NCBI GenBank assembly: GCA_937891215.1
Contig: CALAEU010000011.1
Location: forward strand, 1-6,001
Direction of reading: 5' to 3'
Length of the DNA stretch: 6,001 bases
From: an uncultured Clostridia bacterium
GTDB lineage: Bacteria; Bacillota_A; Clostridia; Oscillospirales; Acutalibacteraceae
Within the stretch, counting starts at the first letter, position 1. Each line of letters begins with the position of its first letter. Below the pieces are notes generated by a model. That model worked only from the letters and a program-made list of their open reading frames with translations, ran no database searches and had not been told where the DNA came from. Position numbers and translations under genes: made by a program. This document shows positions 1 to 6,001 of this stretch, in pieces.

Positions 1-256
1 AAAATTCAACCTCACCTGTATCATTCCCAGCTACATCCTTTAATGAAGTAATTCTAAAGTTATTTAAAAGAAGATCTTTATCTTTTACAGTGATACTTCC
101 TGTCACTACTACATAATCCACACCATCTCTTGGAAATTTTTCCTCGGCTACTGCCAAAGTTCCATCCTCCGTAGAGAATAAAACTTTTGTTCCATTTTCA
201 GTATCAGCGTTATAGCACATTTCCATAGAAGCAATATCTGCAATTTCGTCTCTTAC
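1..256 (-). other. Foreign in-frame coding segment, unrecognised beta-rich protein fragment
   Basis: This segment continues the ftsK reading frame without a stop for about 85 codons (residues 588-672 of the fused frame), but it does not resemble any FtsK domain. It begins VRDEIADIASMEMCYN and has alternating hydrophobic residues, many Asp, Glu, Thr and Val, stretches such as DYVVVTGSITVKDKD and NFRITSLKDVAGNDTGEVEF, and no hydrophobic helix. This pattern fits an extracellular beta-sandwich domain (Ig-like or cohesin-like, as in surface proteins of gut Clostridia), but I cannot assign a family. Base composition is similar to the neighbouring DNA, so composition does not reveal the join. It is most likely a piece of another gene attached by misassembly; a genuine FtsK fusion is improbable. 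Confidence 0.75.
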
Positions 257-2017
257 ATAAACTGTAAACTCAACTTTTTTAGGGTCAATCATAATAAGTT
301 TAACTTCATCTGGTGTAGCATTATAAAGTAAACTTACAATCATCGCGTTAAGACAAACAGATTTACCTGAACCAGTTGTACCCGCTACGAGTAAGTGAGG
401 CATTTTTGCTAAATCGGCACAAGTTGGTGTACCTTGTATATCTCTACCCAAAGCAACAGTAAGTTTTGATTTTGCATTTTTATATTCCTGACTATCAACA
501 ATTTCTCTTAATGAAACCATTGTTTTTTCTGAGTTAGGAACTTCGATACCAACTGCATTTTTATTTGGAATAGGCGCTTCAATACGAACACCAGAAGCCG
601 CAAGATTCATTGCTATATCATCAGCAAGTGCTGTAATTTTACTTATTTTAACACCAGGATTAGGTTGAAGTTCGAAACGAGTAACAGACGGACTCCTGCA
701 AATATCTACAATCTTTGTACCTACACCAAAAGAATTGAGAGTTTCAACAATTTTATTTGCTTTTTCCTGCATATCTCTTGTATCGTCAAAACCTGCTTTA
801 TTCTTTGGTAAATCAAGACAATCAATTGGTGGTAACTCGTATTTAATTTCAAGTTCTTTTATTTCAGGTGCTATAAATTCTTCGTCGTTGTCAAATTCAT
901 CAACATCATCTGTAACTTCCTGAGTGTTTACAGGTGCTTCTTCTATAATTGCATCCTCAACGGATTCAAAATTAAAGTTGTATGATGAATCTGTTTTTGA
1001 ATTTAATTCATTCACTGCCTTTTCTAAAATAGCGTCAGCTTTAATGGCACCCTCTTCACTGACTGAAATATCTTCGTGTGAGTAATTATCATTGAAATCA
1101 TCAAGAAGTTCAATTTTCGATGGCTCGACGTCTTCAAAATCATTCATATTAAGTGAAGCGTTGTTTAATTCTGCAACAGTTTTATAAGAACCTGATTCAA
1201 AAACAGTGTCTATTCCCATATCAGGTATACTTTCAGTATCAAGTGGTATGTCAATCCTTGATCTTCTTCTTACTGGTTCTTGTTGCTCTCTCGCTGCTCT
1301 GCGCTTTTCAATATTTTTGGCTTTAATTTCCTGGACATCGTGAGAAACTGTTTCATAAGTTTCTTTCATATCATCAAGTTTTTCTTCAGCATAGTCACTT
1401 ACAACTTCAACTGGTGTCTTTAATGAACGAACCAATTTAAGAAGTGATGTACCAGAGAAAATCATTACAAGTGAGAAAATCAAAAGAAATGTAATAATTC
1501 CAGCAGCAAGTTTATTACCATCAGTCAAAAGAAGTGGCAATCCACCAAACATTGCTCCATAAACACCAGTACCAAAACGCGAACCACTACCGTCAGCAGT
1601 TTTATAAATATTATAATTTGCTGTAATCTGTTCAGCGTACCCGAGTTGCTCTTCGCAAGAAACAATATGTATAAATGCCGTTACAAGAGTATAAATTATA
1701 ACACCCTCAACAACACGGTATTTATATTTTTTTGAATCCCTGCCAATCGCTGCAATTACGCTTACAAATATTAAAAAGAACGGAACTAAAAACGCAGTAA
1801 ATCCGAACAGTCCAAAAAAGAAGTTTCTCAAATAACCCCAGGGTCCACCTGCATCTATAAATACTACCGCAGCCATAAATATAGAGAATATAAAAACGCC
1901 CAATAAAACGCCCTGTTTTTTTGATGAATCTGCTACGGTTGTCTTTTTAGTATTCTTAGCTTTTGTATTTGATTTTCCCTTAGCCGAAGATTTACCCGAT
2001 TTTTTTTGTGTAGCCAA
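1..2017 (-). CDS. ftsK: DNA translocase FtsK/SpoIIIE, N-terminal part, 3' end replaced by foreign sequence
   Basis: FtsK is a septum-anchored hexameric ATPase that pumps chromosomal DNA during division or sporulation. The frame is open for 672 codons and runs off the left edge. Residues 1-34 are a basic Lys/Ser/Thr-rich cytoplasmic tail. Hydrophobic segments at about 35-54, 66-92, 103-121, 150-169 and 171-192 form the membrane domain. Residues about 205-250 are charged, and 250-395 form an acidic Asp/Glu/Ser-rich linker. The alpha part of the motor follows from about 400 (e.g. GPNPGV-like QPNPGVKISKI, 451-461), then Walker A GTTGSGKS at 546-553 and LIMIDPKKVEF at 574-584. FtsK similarity ends there: the expected VYNGIPHL continuation, Walker B (DELADLM) and the winged-helix gamma domain are absent. 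The start is TTG at 2017, because no ATG or GTG exists between it and the upstream in-frame stop, and GGGGTG lies 7 bases before it. It begins 4 bases after the uppP stop, as last gene of the operon. Identity is firm; the protein as read here is not functional. Confidence 0.93.
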   Translation of the reverse strand, partial: MATQKKSGKSSAKGKSNTKAKNTKKTTVADSSKKQGVLLGVFIFSIFMAAVVFIDAGGPWGYLRNFFFGLFGFTAFLVPFFLIFVSVIAAIGRDSKKYKYRVVEGVIIYTLVTAFIHIVSCEEQLGYAEQITANYNIYKTADGSGSRFGTGVYGAMFGGLPLLLTDGNKLAAGIITFLLIFSLVMIFSGTSLLKLVRSLKTPVEVVSDYAEEKLDDMKETYETVSHDVQEIKAKNIEKRRAAREQQEPVRRRSRIDIPLDTESIPDMGIDTVFESGSYKTVAELNNASLNMNDFEDVEPSKIELLDDFNDNYSHEDISVSEEGAIKADAILEKAVNELNSKTDSSYNFNFESVEDAIIEEAPVNTQEVTDDVDEFDNDEEFIAPEIKELEIKYELPPIDCLDLPKNKAGFDDTRDMQEKANKIVETLNSFGVGTKIVDICRSPSVTRFELQPNPGVKISKITALADDIAMNLAASGVRIEAPIPNKNAVGIEVPNSEKTMVSLREIVDSQEYKNAKSKLTVALGRDIQGTPTCADLAKMPHLLVAGTTGSGKSVCLNAMIVSLLYNATPDEVKLIMIDPKKVEFTVYVRDEIADIASMEMCYNADTENGTKVLFSTEDGTLAVAEEKFPRDGVDYVVVTGSITVKDKDLLLNNFRITSLKDVAGNDTGEVEF
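254..286. other. Left chimera junction (FtsK to unknown protein)
   Basis: On the minus strand the conserved FtsK peptide IDPKKVEF is followed by TVYVRDEIADI instead of the family's usual VYNGIPHLL. Both proteins could share DPKKVEF and part of TVY, so the breakpoint can only be placed within roughly 30 bases. A short shared coding stretch at the join is what an overlap-based misassembly or template switch would leave. No inverted repeats, target-site duplication or integrase site is visible here. Confidence 0.75.
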
Positions 2018-2021
2018 TTCT

Positions 2022-2906
2022 TCACACCCCTTTATTCATTAATGTTTCAACAATGCCGATGATTGTAGTTATCACACCGAGTGAAACACAGTAATATCCA
2101 AAATATTTAAACTTATTCTTTTTTAAAAGAAATCTTAAAAGACCAATTGATAAAATACCCACAACTGCAGAAGTTACAACACCTACAATCAGTGGTAACA
2201 CTGGTATAAATGTTGGTGTTTTCATAGCATCAATAAACTCAATAAGACCTGCAGCAAAAATTGTAGGAATACTTAATATAAAAGAATACATTATCATATT
2301 CTTTTTACTTACACCACACATTAAACCTGTAGAAATGGTTGTACCAGAACGAGAAATTCCAGGAAAACACGCAGAAATTGTTTGTGCAACGCCTATTAAA
2401 AATGCAGTCAGAGTTCCTATATTTCTCTTTTTCTTACGTGAATTATCAACAAAAACTCCAAGAAGAAGTAAAATACCTGTAATAATAAAACAGATACCCT
2501 CAATCAAAACACTGCTATCGCTTGAAAAAACTTCAACTGCATCAATAATATTACCTTTGTCTTTCACTGGCAAAAACAAGAAAAACAACGGAATACACGA
2601 AATAATAAACATAAAGAGCATTTTTCTTGTTTTTGAAGTTTTTTTAGCATTAAAAGTGAATCGTTTTTTAGAAATATCTTTTATGCAAAGTGTGAATTCA
2701 ATAAACAATTCATATATGGTCTTATAAAAGAACACGAGGATTGCTACAAGAGAGCCAATATGTAACATCGAGGAATACAACCCCGAAATTTCTGTATCAA
2801 TGCCAAAAAAGTGACTAAAAAGTGATAAATGACCACTACTGGAAACAGGTAAAAATTCAGTTAAGCCCTGGATAACACCCATTAAAAACGCTTTTAAAAT
2901 ATCCAC
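2022..2906 (-). CDS. uppP: Undecaprenyl-diphosphate phosphatase (bacitracin resistance, BacA family)
   Basis: UppP is an integral membrane phosphatase that converts undecaprenyl diphosphate to undecaprenyl phosphate, regenerating the lipid carrier for peptidoglycan and other wall polymers. Raised UppP activity is known to give bacitracin resistance. The 294-residue protein is mostly hydrophobic helices. The first family motif, QGLTEFLPVSSSGH, is at residues 13-26 and supplies the (E/Q)xxxE pair Q13/E17 and H26. The second, PGISRSGTT, is at 182-190 with the catalytic-type R186. It is slightly longer than many homologues (about 265-280), the extra length probably lying in a basic cytoplasmic loop around 72-97. 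The start is GTG at 2906, directly after the TGA of the upstream protease gene, with AAGGGAG 7 bases before it. It is the middle gene of a three-gene operon and appears intact. Confidence 0.97.
   Translation of the reverse strand: MDILKAFLMGVIQGLTEFLPVSSSGHLSLFSHFFGIDTEISGLYSSMLHIGSLVAILVFFYKTIYELFIEFTLCIKDISKKRFTFNAKKTSKTRKMLFMFIISCIPLFFLFLPVKDKGNIIDAVEVFSSDSSVLIEGICFIITGILLLLGVFVDNSRKKKRNIGTLTAFLIGVAQTISACFPGISRSGTTISTGLMCGVSKKNMIMYSFILSIPTIFAAGLIEFIDAMKTPTFIPVLPLIVGVVTSAVVGILSIGLLRFLLKKNKFKYFGYYCVSLGVITTIIGIVETLMNKGV
2025..2033 (-). promoter_or_regulatory. Ribosome binding site of ftsK
   Basis: AAAGGGGTG on the minus strand lies in the last codons of uppP, 7 bases before the TTG at 2017. 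It is the main reason for accepting a TTG start, as there is no ATG or GTG in frame between the preceding stop and this codon. Confidence 0.65.
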
Positions 2907-3686
2907 TCAATCACTCCCTTGAAATTTAAATTCATGTTCTTCTAACAATTCTTGCTGATTAGTCATATCATATAAGCATTTAAGTGCATCTGAAAGACTT
3001 CCTACATTATCAATAAGACCTTCTTTTACAGCATCTTCACCTAATAAAACCGTTCCAAAATCCGAAATCAGTTCATCACTATTAAGCATGAGTTGTCTAA
3101 ATCTGTCAGATTGAACTTTTGAATTACGTACAATAAACCCAACAACACGCTCTTCCATTTTTTTGAGATATGACATTGTCTGCGGTACACCTAAAACAAG
3201 ACCATTCATTCTAACAGGATGAACTGTCATAGATGCAGATGGCACAATAAAAGATTTTTTAGTACTCACCGCTAACGGTATTCCTATAGAGTGACCACCA
3301 CCAAGAACAATTGAAACTGTAGGTTTTGACATACCCGAAATAAGTTCAGCAATAGCAAGTCCCGCTTCAATATCACCACCAATTGTATTAAGAATAAGGA
3401 GTAACCCAGAAACATCTTTATTCTCTTCAATTGCTACAATTCGCGGAATAATATGCTCGTATTTTGTTGGTTTAGTTGTAGTTGGTAAAGTATAATGACC
3501 TTCAACCTGACCGATAATAGTCAGACAATGAATATACTTACCGTTAACATTTATTGTGACACTGCCATCACTATCTTCATCAGTTGTATCTTTCTGGAGT
3601 TCTTCATCTATTGACTCAGAAGCATCCTCTGATGGATTTGGTGCAGTAAAAGATAAAAGTGGATTTTCATTATTTTCATAAAACAC
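2907..3686 (-). CDS. tepA: TepA-like ClpP-family serine protease
   Basis: This is a ClpP/SppA-fold protease of the translocation-enhancing protein type. In Bacillus subtilis TepA has been linked to protein export and processing of exported proteins, and its gene lies near spoIIIE, which matches the ftsK gene downstream here. The 259-residue protein has a low-complexity acidic N-terminus (about 18-41, rich in Ser, Asp and Glu) and no clear signal peptide. The protease core runs from about 50. NTIGGDIEAGLAIAE at 100-114 is the conserved oxyanion-side segment, GGGHSIGIPLA at 129-139 carries the likely nucleophile S133, and PSASMTVHPVRMNG at 149-162 carries the likely catalytic H156. The third catalytic residue was not assigned. 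The start is GTG at 3686 with GGTGAT (3697-3692) five bases upstream; this is the first gene of the operon. Family membership is secure. The substrate is unknown, and the tepA symbol is by resemblance and context. Confidence 0.9.
   Translation of the reverse strand: MFYENNENPLLSFTAPNPSEDASESIDEELQKDTTDEDSDGSVTINVNGKYIHCLTIIGQVEGHYTLPTTTKPTKYEHIIPRIVAIEENKDVSGLLLILNTIGGDIEAGLAIAELISGMSKPTVSIVLGGGHSIGIPLAVSTKKSFIVPSASMTVHPVRMNGLVLGVPQTMSYLKKMEERVVGFIVRNSKVQSDRFRQLMLNSDELISDFGTVLLGEDAVKEGLIDNVGSLSDALKCLYDMTNQQELLEEHEFKFQGSD
2914..2920 (-). promoter_or_regulatory. Ribosome binding site of uppP
   Basis: AAGGGAG on the minus strand lies 7 bases before the GTG at 2906, within the last codons of the protease gene. 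It fixes the GTG start and suggests translation coupled to the upstream gene, whose TGA is directly followed by the GTG. Confidence 0.75.
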
Positions 3687-3691
3687 AATAT

Positions 3692-3697
3692 ATCACC
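3692..3697 (-). promoter_or_regulatory. Ribosome binding site of tepA-like gene
   Basis: On the minus strand GGTGAT, which can pair with AUCACC of the 16S rRNA tail, lies 5 bases before the GTG at 3686. It supports that GTG as the start, since no in-frame ATG is better placed. Confidence 0.6.
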
Positions 3698-3738
3698 AAG
3701 TGTATTGTATCCCAAAAACACGAAAATAACCAAATTAC

Positions 3739-3767
3739 ATAATAACACATTTTTTTTAAAAGTTCAA
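3739..3767 (-). promoter_or_regulatory. Candidate sigma-A promoter of the tepA-uppP-ftsK operon
   Basis: On the minus strand TTGAAC (3767-3762) is followed after 17 bases by TATTAT (3744-3739). These match the -35 consensus at four of six and the -10 consensus at five of six positions. Transcription would start near 3732, giving a leader of about 45 bases that keeps the GGTGAT site. A TACAAT at 3709-3704 was considered, but it would place the start inside the ribosome binding site. In such AT-rich DNA chance matches are common, so this is tentative. Confidence 0.45.
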
Positions 3768-3843
3768 TATTTCATGATTGAAAACTGCATAATTTCGTTA
3801 TATTTTCTTGATTTACTTATATATTGTATATATTACATAAAAT

Positions 3844-3871
3844 TTGAAAAAAAATATTTTAAATTTATACT
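3844..3871 (+). promoter_or_regulatory. Possible second, upstream aconitase promoter
   Basis: TTGAAA (3844-3849) and TATACT (3866-3871) are separated by 16 bases, and each differs from consensus at one position. It could be a tandem promoter upstream of the stronger one at 3892-3920, but the local A+T content makes a chance match quite possible. Confidence 0.28.
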
Positions 3872-3891
3872 ATATTACTCTTCTCTTTTCA

Positions 3892-3908
3892 TTGACAAAA
3901 AGCGTCAA
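3892..3908. promoter_or_regulatory. Possible operator dyad overlapping the aconitase -35 box
   Basis: TTGAC (3892-3896) and GTCAA (3904-3908) form an inverted repeat with a 7-base spacer that covers the -35 box and half of the promoter spacer. A repressor bound here would block RNA polymerase. It is not the ATAA-N7-TTAT type bound by CcpC at Bacillus aconitase promoters, so no regulator is proposed. A five-base arm can occur by chance. Confidence 0.3.
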
Positions 3909-3920
3909 AAATTATACAAT
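3892..3920 (+). promoter_or_regulatory. Sigma-A promoter of the aconitase gene
   Basis: A perfect -35 box TTGACA (3892-3897), a 17-base spacer and the -10 box TACAAT (3915-3920, one mismatch) make a near-consensus vegetative promoter. Transcription is expected to begin near 3927, leaving a leader of about 37 bases that contains the AGGAGG site. A/T tracts just upstream (3841-3870) could act as an UP element. Confidence 0.8.
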
Positions 3921-3950
3921 AGACTTTGTTAAAAATTTAAACAAGTTCCT

Positions 3951-3956
3951 AGGAGG
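3951..3956 (+). promoter_or_regulatory. Ribosome binding site of the aconitase gene
   Basis: A consensus AGGAGG lies 7 bases before the ATG at 3964. This decides the start: the frame is open upstream to an ATG at 3844, but that would add 40 non-conserved residues and would begin before the promoter. Confidence 0.92.
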
Positions 3957-3963
3957 AATAACA

Positions 3964-5871
3964 ATGGGTCTTACATTATGTGAAAAGATTATTAAAAGTC
4001 ACCTTGTTGATGGTGAGTACAAAAAAGGTAACGAAGTCGGTATAAGAATTGACCAGACTCTTACTCAAGACGCAACAGGTACAATGGCTTATCTTGAACT
4101 TGAAGCAATGGATATTGATAAAGTTAAAACTGAACTTTCAGTTGCTTATATCGATCACAATACTCTTCAGACTGGTTTCGAGAATGCTGACGACCACAAA
4201 TTTATTCAGAGTGTTTGTAAAAAACGTGGTGTACGCTATTCTCGTCCTGGTAATGGTATTTGCCACCAGGTACATTTAGAAAGATTTGGTATTCCGGGTA
4301 AAACTCTTATAGGTTCTGACAGCCATACACCTACTGGTGGTGGTTTAGGTATGCTCGCAATGGGTGCCGGTGGTCTTGACGTTGCTGTTGCTATGGGCGG
4401 TGGCGCTTACTACATCACAGTTCCTGAGGTTATTAAAGTTAATCTTACAGGTAAACTCTCCCCTTATGTTGCTGCAAAAGATATTATTCTTGAAGTTTTA
4501 AGAATTCTTTCTGTTAAAGGTGGCGTTGGTAAAGTTGTTGAATATGGTGGCGAAGGTGTAAAAACACTTTCCGTACCTGAAAGAGCAACTATTACAAATA
4601 TGGGTGCTGAACTTGGTGCAACAACTTCTATCTTCCCATCTGATGAAATCACTTATGAATTTATGAAAGCACAAAGCAGAGAACAAGATTGGGTTGAACT
4701 TATCCCAGATGCAGATGCAGAATACGACAGGGTTATTGATATTGATTTATCAACACTCAAACCACTCGCTGCTATGCCTCATATGCCTGATAATGTTAAA
4801 TCAATTTCAGAAATTGGTAAAATCAAAGTTGATCAAGTACTTATTGGTTCTTGCACAAACTCATCTCTTTTAGATATGATGAAAGTTGCAAAAATTCTTA
4901 AAGGCAAAAAAGTTAGCCCTAATGTTAGCCTTGGTATTGCTCCTGGTTCTAAACAAGTTCTTAATATGTTAGCACTTAATGGTGCTTTAGCTGATATGAT
5001 TGATGCTGGTGCACGTATTCTTGAAAGTGCTTGTGGTCCATGTATCGGTATGGGACAATCACCGTGCTCATCAGGTGTTTCTTTAAGAACATTCAACAGA
5101 AACTTTGAAGGCAGAAGTGGTACTGCTGACGGTAAAGTTTATCTTGTAAGCCCTGAAACTGCTGCTGCATCAGCAATTACTGGCGTTCTCACAGACCCAA
5201 CAGAACTCACCGAAGATATTTCTGTTACTCTTCCAAAGACATTTATTATAAACGACAATATGATTGAATTACCTGCTGACTCAAAAGCAGAAGCAGACGC
5301 AGTTGAAGTTTACTATGGTCCAAATATTAAACCATTCCCTAAAACTTCACCTCTCACTGAGTCAATCTCGGCTACTGCAGTTCTTAAAGTTGGTGACAAC
5401 ATTACAACCGACCACATTATGCCAGCAGGAGCAAAAATTCTTCCTTACCGTTCAAACATCCCTTACCTTTCACAATTCTGCTTCCGTCAATGTGATGAAA
5501 ACTTTGCAGAAAACTGTAAGAAGGCAGAAAGTTGCGTGGTTATCGGTGGTGCAAACTATGGTCAGGGTTCTTCAAGAGAACACGCTGCATTAGTTCCACT
5601 TTACTTGGGTGTTAAAGCAGTTATCACAAAATCATTCGCCCGTATTCACAAAGCAAATCTTGTTAATGCTGGTATTATCCCACTCAACTTCAAAGATACT
5701 TCTGATTATGATAAAATTGATGTAAACGATGAACTCGAACTTCCAGCAATTAAATCAGAACTTGCGGAAACGCTGATAGCGGTCTTCGACAATCTGTTCG
5801 GCAGTCATTTCTTTCTCCGGCAGAGGCACATTGGCACGCTTTGCCAGTTTCTCTACCGCTTCCAGAAATGA
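3964..5871 (+). CDS. Aconitate hydratase (monomeric aconitase), C-terminus replaced by unrelated sequence
   Basis: Aconitase isomerises citrate to isocitrate through cis-aconitate using a [4Fe-4S] cluster. In anaerobic Clostridia it usually serves the oxidative half-cycle leading to 2-oxoglutarate and glutamate. From the ATG at 3964 the protein begins [14 protein letters not shown], as in the shorter (about 640-residue) monomeric aconitases. Recognisable motifs are [13 protein letters not shown] (30-42), [10 protein letters not shown] (118-127), GSCTNS with C297, ACGPCIG with C357 and C360 (the three cluster ligands), [11 protein letters not shown] (532-542) and [18 protein letters not shown] (557-574). 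Similarity ends at about residue 599-602 (...LPAIKSEL). Residues about 603-635 ([10 protein letters not shown]... to the TGA at 5869-5871) are the antisense reading of a dnaG fragment, and the expected C-terminus ending in an ILLAGGLLNY-type motif is missing. The 635-residue total is close to normal only by coincidence. A strong promoter and AGGAGG precede the gene. Confidence 0.95.
   Translation: MGLTLCEKIIKSHLVDGEYKKGNEVGIRIDQTLTQDATGTMAYLELEAMDIDKVKTELSVAYIDHNTLQTGFENADDHKFIQSVCKKRGVRYSRPGNGICHQVHLERFGIPGKTLIGSDSHTPTGGGLGMLAMGAGGLDVAVAMGGGAYYITVPEVIKVNLTGKLSPYVAAKDIILEVLRILSVKGGVGKVVEYGGEGVKTLSVPERATITNMGAELGATTSIFPSDEITYEFMKAQSREQDWVELIPDADAEYDRVIDIDLSTLKPLAAMPHMPDNVKSISEIGKIKVDQVLIGSCTNSSLLDMMKVAKILKGKKVSPNVSLGIAPGSKQVLNMLALNGALADMIDAGARILESACGPCIGMGQSPCSSGVSLRTFNRNFEGRSGTADGKVYLVSPETAAASAITGVLTDPTELTEDISVTLPKTFIINDNMIELPADSKAEADAVEVYYGPNIKPFPKTSPLTESISATAVLKVGDNITTDHIMPAGAKILPYRSNIPYLSQFCFRQCDENFAENCKKAESCVVIGGANYGQGSSREHAALVPLYLGVKAVITKSFARIHKANLVNAGIIPLNFKDTSDYDKIDVNDELELPAIKSELAETLIAVFDNLFGSHFFLRQRHIGTLCQFLYRFQK
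5755..5775. other. Right chimera junction (aconitase to antisense dnaG)
   Basis: Aconitase-like coding on the plus strand ends at about 5760-5769. DnaG-like coding on the minus strand ends at the same place: it reads ...DRYQRFRK down to 5761, then F and a stop at 5757-5755. Hand-counted G+C rises from about 30-35% over the preceding 120 bases to about 50% over the following 240. Two unrelated conserved genes are both cut, tail to tail, at one point, with no repeat, transposase or duplication at the join. Confidence 0.88.
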
Positions 5872-6001
5872 AATTCCCTCAATATCCATAATAAAGCGGA
5901 ATACATTGCCGCCTTTCCCGCAACCGAAACAGTGGAAAATCTGTTTTCCCGGCGAAACGGAGAAGGAGGGGGTCTTTTCGTGATGGAAGGGGCATCTACC
6001 C
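5761..6001 (-). CDS. dnaG: DNA primase DnaG, zinc-binding domain fragment (both ends missing)
   Basis: DnaG synthesises the RNA primers used by the replication fork. Reading leftward from 6000 there are 80 conserved codons of its N-terminal zinc-ribbon domain: [20 protein letters not shown], then [14 protein letters not shown] and the segment ending [14 protein letters not shown]. The zinc ligands are the Cys and His of CPFH (codons near 5994-5983) and the two Cys of CFGC (near 5931-5920), fitting the family CxxH...CxxC pattern. The fragment corresponds to roughly residues 38-118 of a typical DnaG. The true start lies beyond the right edge. The catalytic TOPRIM and helicase-binding domains should follow leftward but are replaced by aconitase antisense sequence. 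G+C of about 50% and frequent GCG, CCG and CTG codons differ from all other genes here, so it probably comes from another Clostridia-like genome. Confidence 0.95.

Larger units (their letters stand above)
3687..3963. other. AT-rich divergent intergenic region
   Basis: This 277-base spacer separates the leftward tepA-uppP-ftsK operon from the rightward aconitase gene. It is very AT-rich, with A/T tracts and near-palindromic TATA runs around 3819-3866, and it holds promoter-like elements on both strands (listed separately). A small open frame across it (3705-3932, plus strand) has no Shine-Dalgarno site and the composition of random AT-rich DNA, so it is not called. I see no hairpin followed by a T-run that would be a terminator, and no riboswitch-like conserved structure. 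Confidence 0.8.

Noticed and set aside
1..2017. A genuine new FtsK architecture with a C-terminal extracellular-type domain
   Set aside because: The fusion removes Walker B and half the RecA fold, so the ATPase could not work, and a second clear chimera at the other end makes an artefact more likely.
2335..2727. 130-residue plus-strand open frame
   Set aside because: It lies entirely antisense to uppP, which has unmistakable family motifs, and has no start signals of its own.
3819..3831. ATATA-TTG-TATAT dyad in the intergenic region
   Set aside because: Short TA palindromes are expected by chance in such AT-rich DNA, and it is not placed over a promoter box.
3705..3932. Small plus-strand open frame in the intergenic region
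   Set aside because: It has no ribosome binding site, has an Ile/Tyr/Phe/Lys composition expected from random AT-rich DNA, and overlaps the promoters.
3844..3963. Possible 40-residue N-terminal extension of aconitase from an upstream ATG
   Set aside because: The promoter and the AGGAGG site lie downstream of that ATG, the extension is AT-driven low-complexity sequence, and MGLTLCEKI is the usual family start.
5264..5593. 109-residue plus-strand open frame with Leu/Gln-rich sequence
   Set aside because: It is an out-of-frame reading inside well-conserved aconitase coding sequence.
5755..6001. Aconitase-primase arrangement as a novel toxin, defence or mobile system
   Set aside because: The fragment is an ordinary DnaG zinc domain cut at both ends. 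There is no transposase, integrase, repeat or duplicated target site, and chimeric assembly explains both truncations.

Overview
The window looks like a low-GC Gram-positive anaerobe of the class Clostridia, probably a gut Ruminococcus/Oscillospiraceae-type bacterium. This rests on the AT-rich composition (roughly 33-38% G+C by hand counts), strong AGGAGG-type ribosome binding sites, GTG and TTG starts, and the protein types. The species cannot be named from the sequence.

Layout. From about 257 to about 5760 the DNA is coherent. A minus-strand operon reads leftward in the order tepA-like ClpP-family protease (3686-2907), uppP undecaprenyl-diphosphate phosphatase (2906-2022), ftsK/spoIIIE DNA translocase (from 2017). 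The genes abut or are 4 bases apart, and all three use non-ATG starts (GTG, GTG, TTG). A 277-base AT-rich divergent intergenic region (3687-3963) carries a good sigma-A promoter and Shine-Dalgarno site for the plus-strand gene and a plausible promoter for the operon. The plus-strand gene (from 3964) is a monomeric-type aconitase with all three iron-sulfur cysteines.

Both ends of the window break the gene they enter. Between about 254 and 286 the FtsK protein stops matching FtsK, just after Walker A and inside the IDPKKVEF motif. It continues in frame into an unrelated beta-rich sequence that runs off the window. At about 5760 the aconitase stops matching aconitase about 40 residues before its expected end. 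The rest, about 50% G+C, is an antisense piece of the zinc-binding domain of a DnaG primase from different-looking DNA. The two foreign ends are of similar size (about 255 and 240 bases) and no mobile-element signatures are visible. The simplest reading is a chimeric (metagenomic) assembly with about one read length of unrelated sequence at each end, not a new biological system.

The intact genes are housekeeping: cell-envelope lipid carrier recycling, membrane-associated proteolysis, chromosome segregation at division, and central carbon/glutamate metabolism. I found no RNA genes, CRISPR, insertion sequences, riboswitches or convincing terminators.
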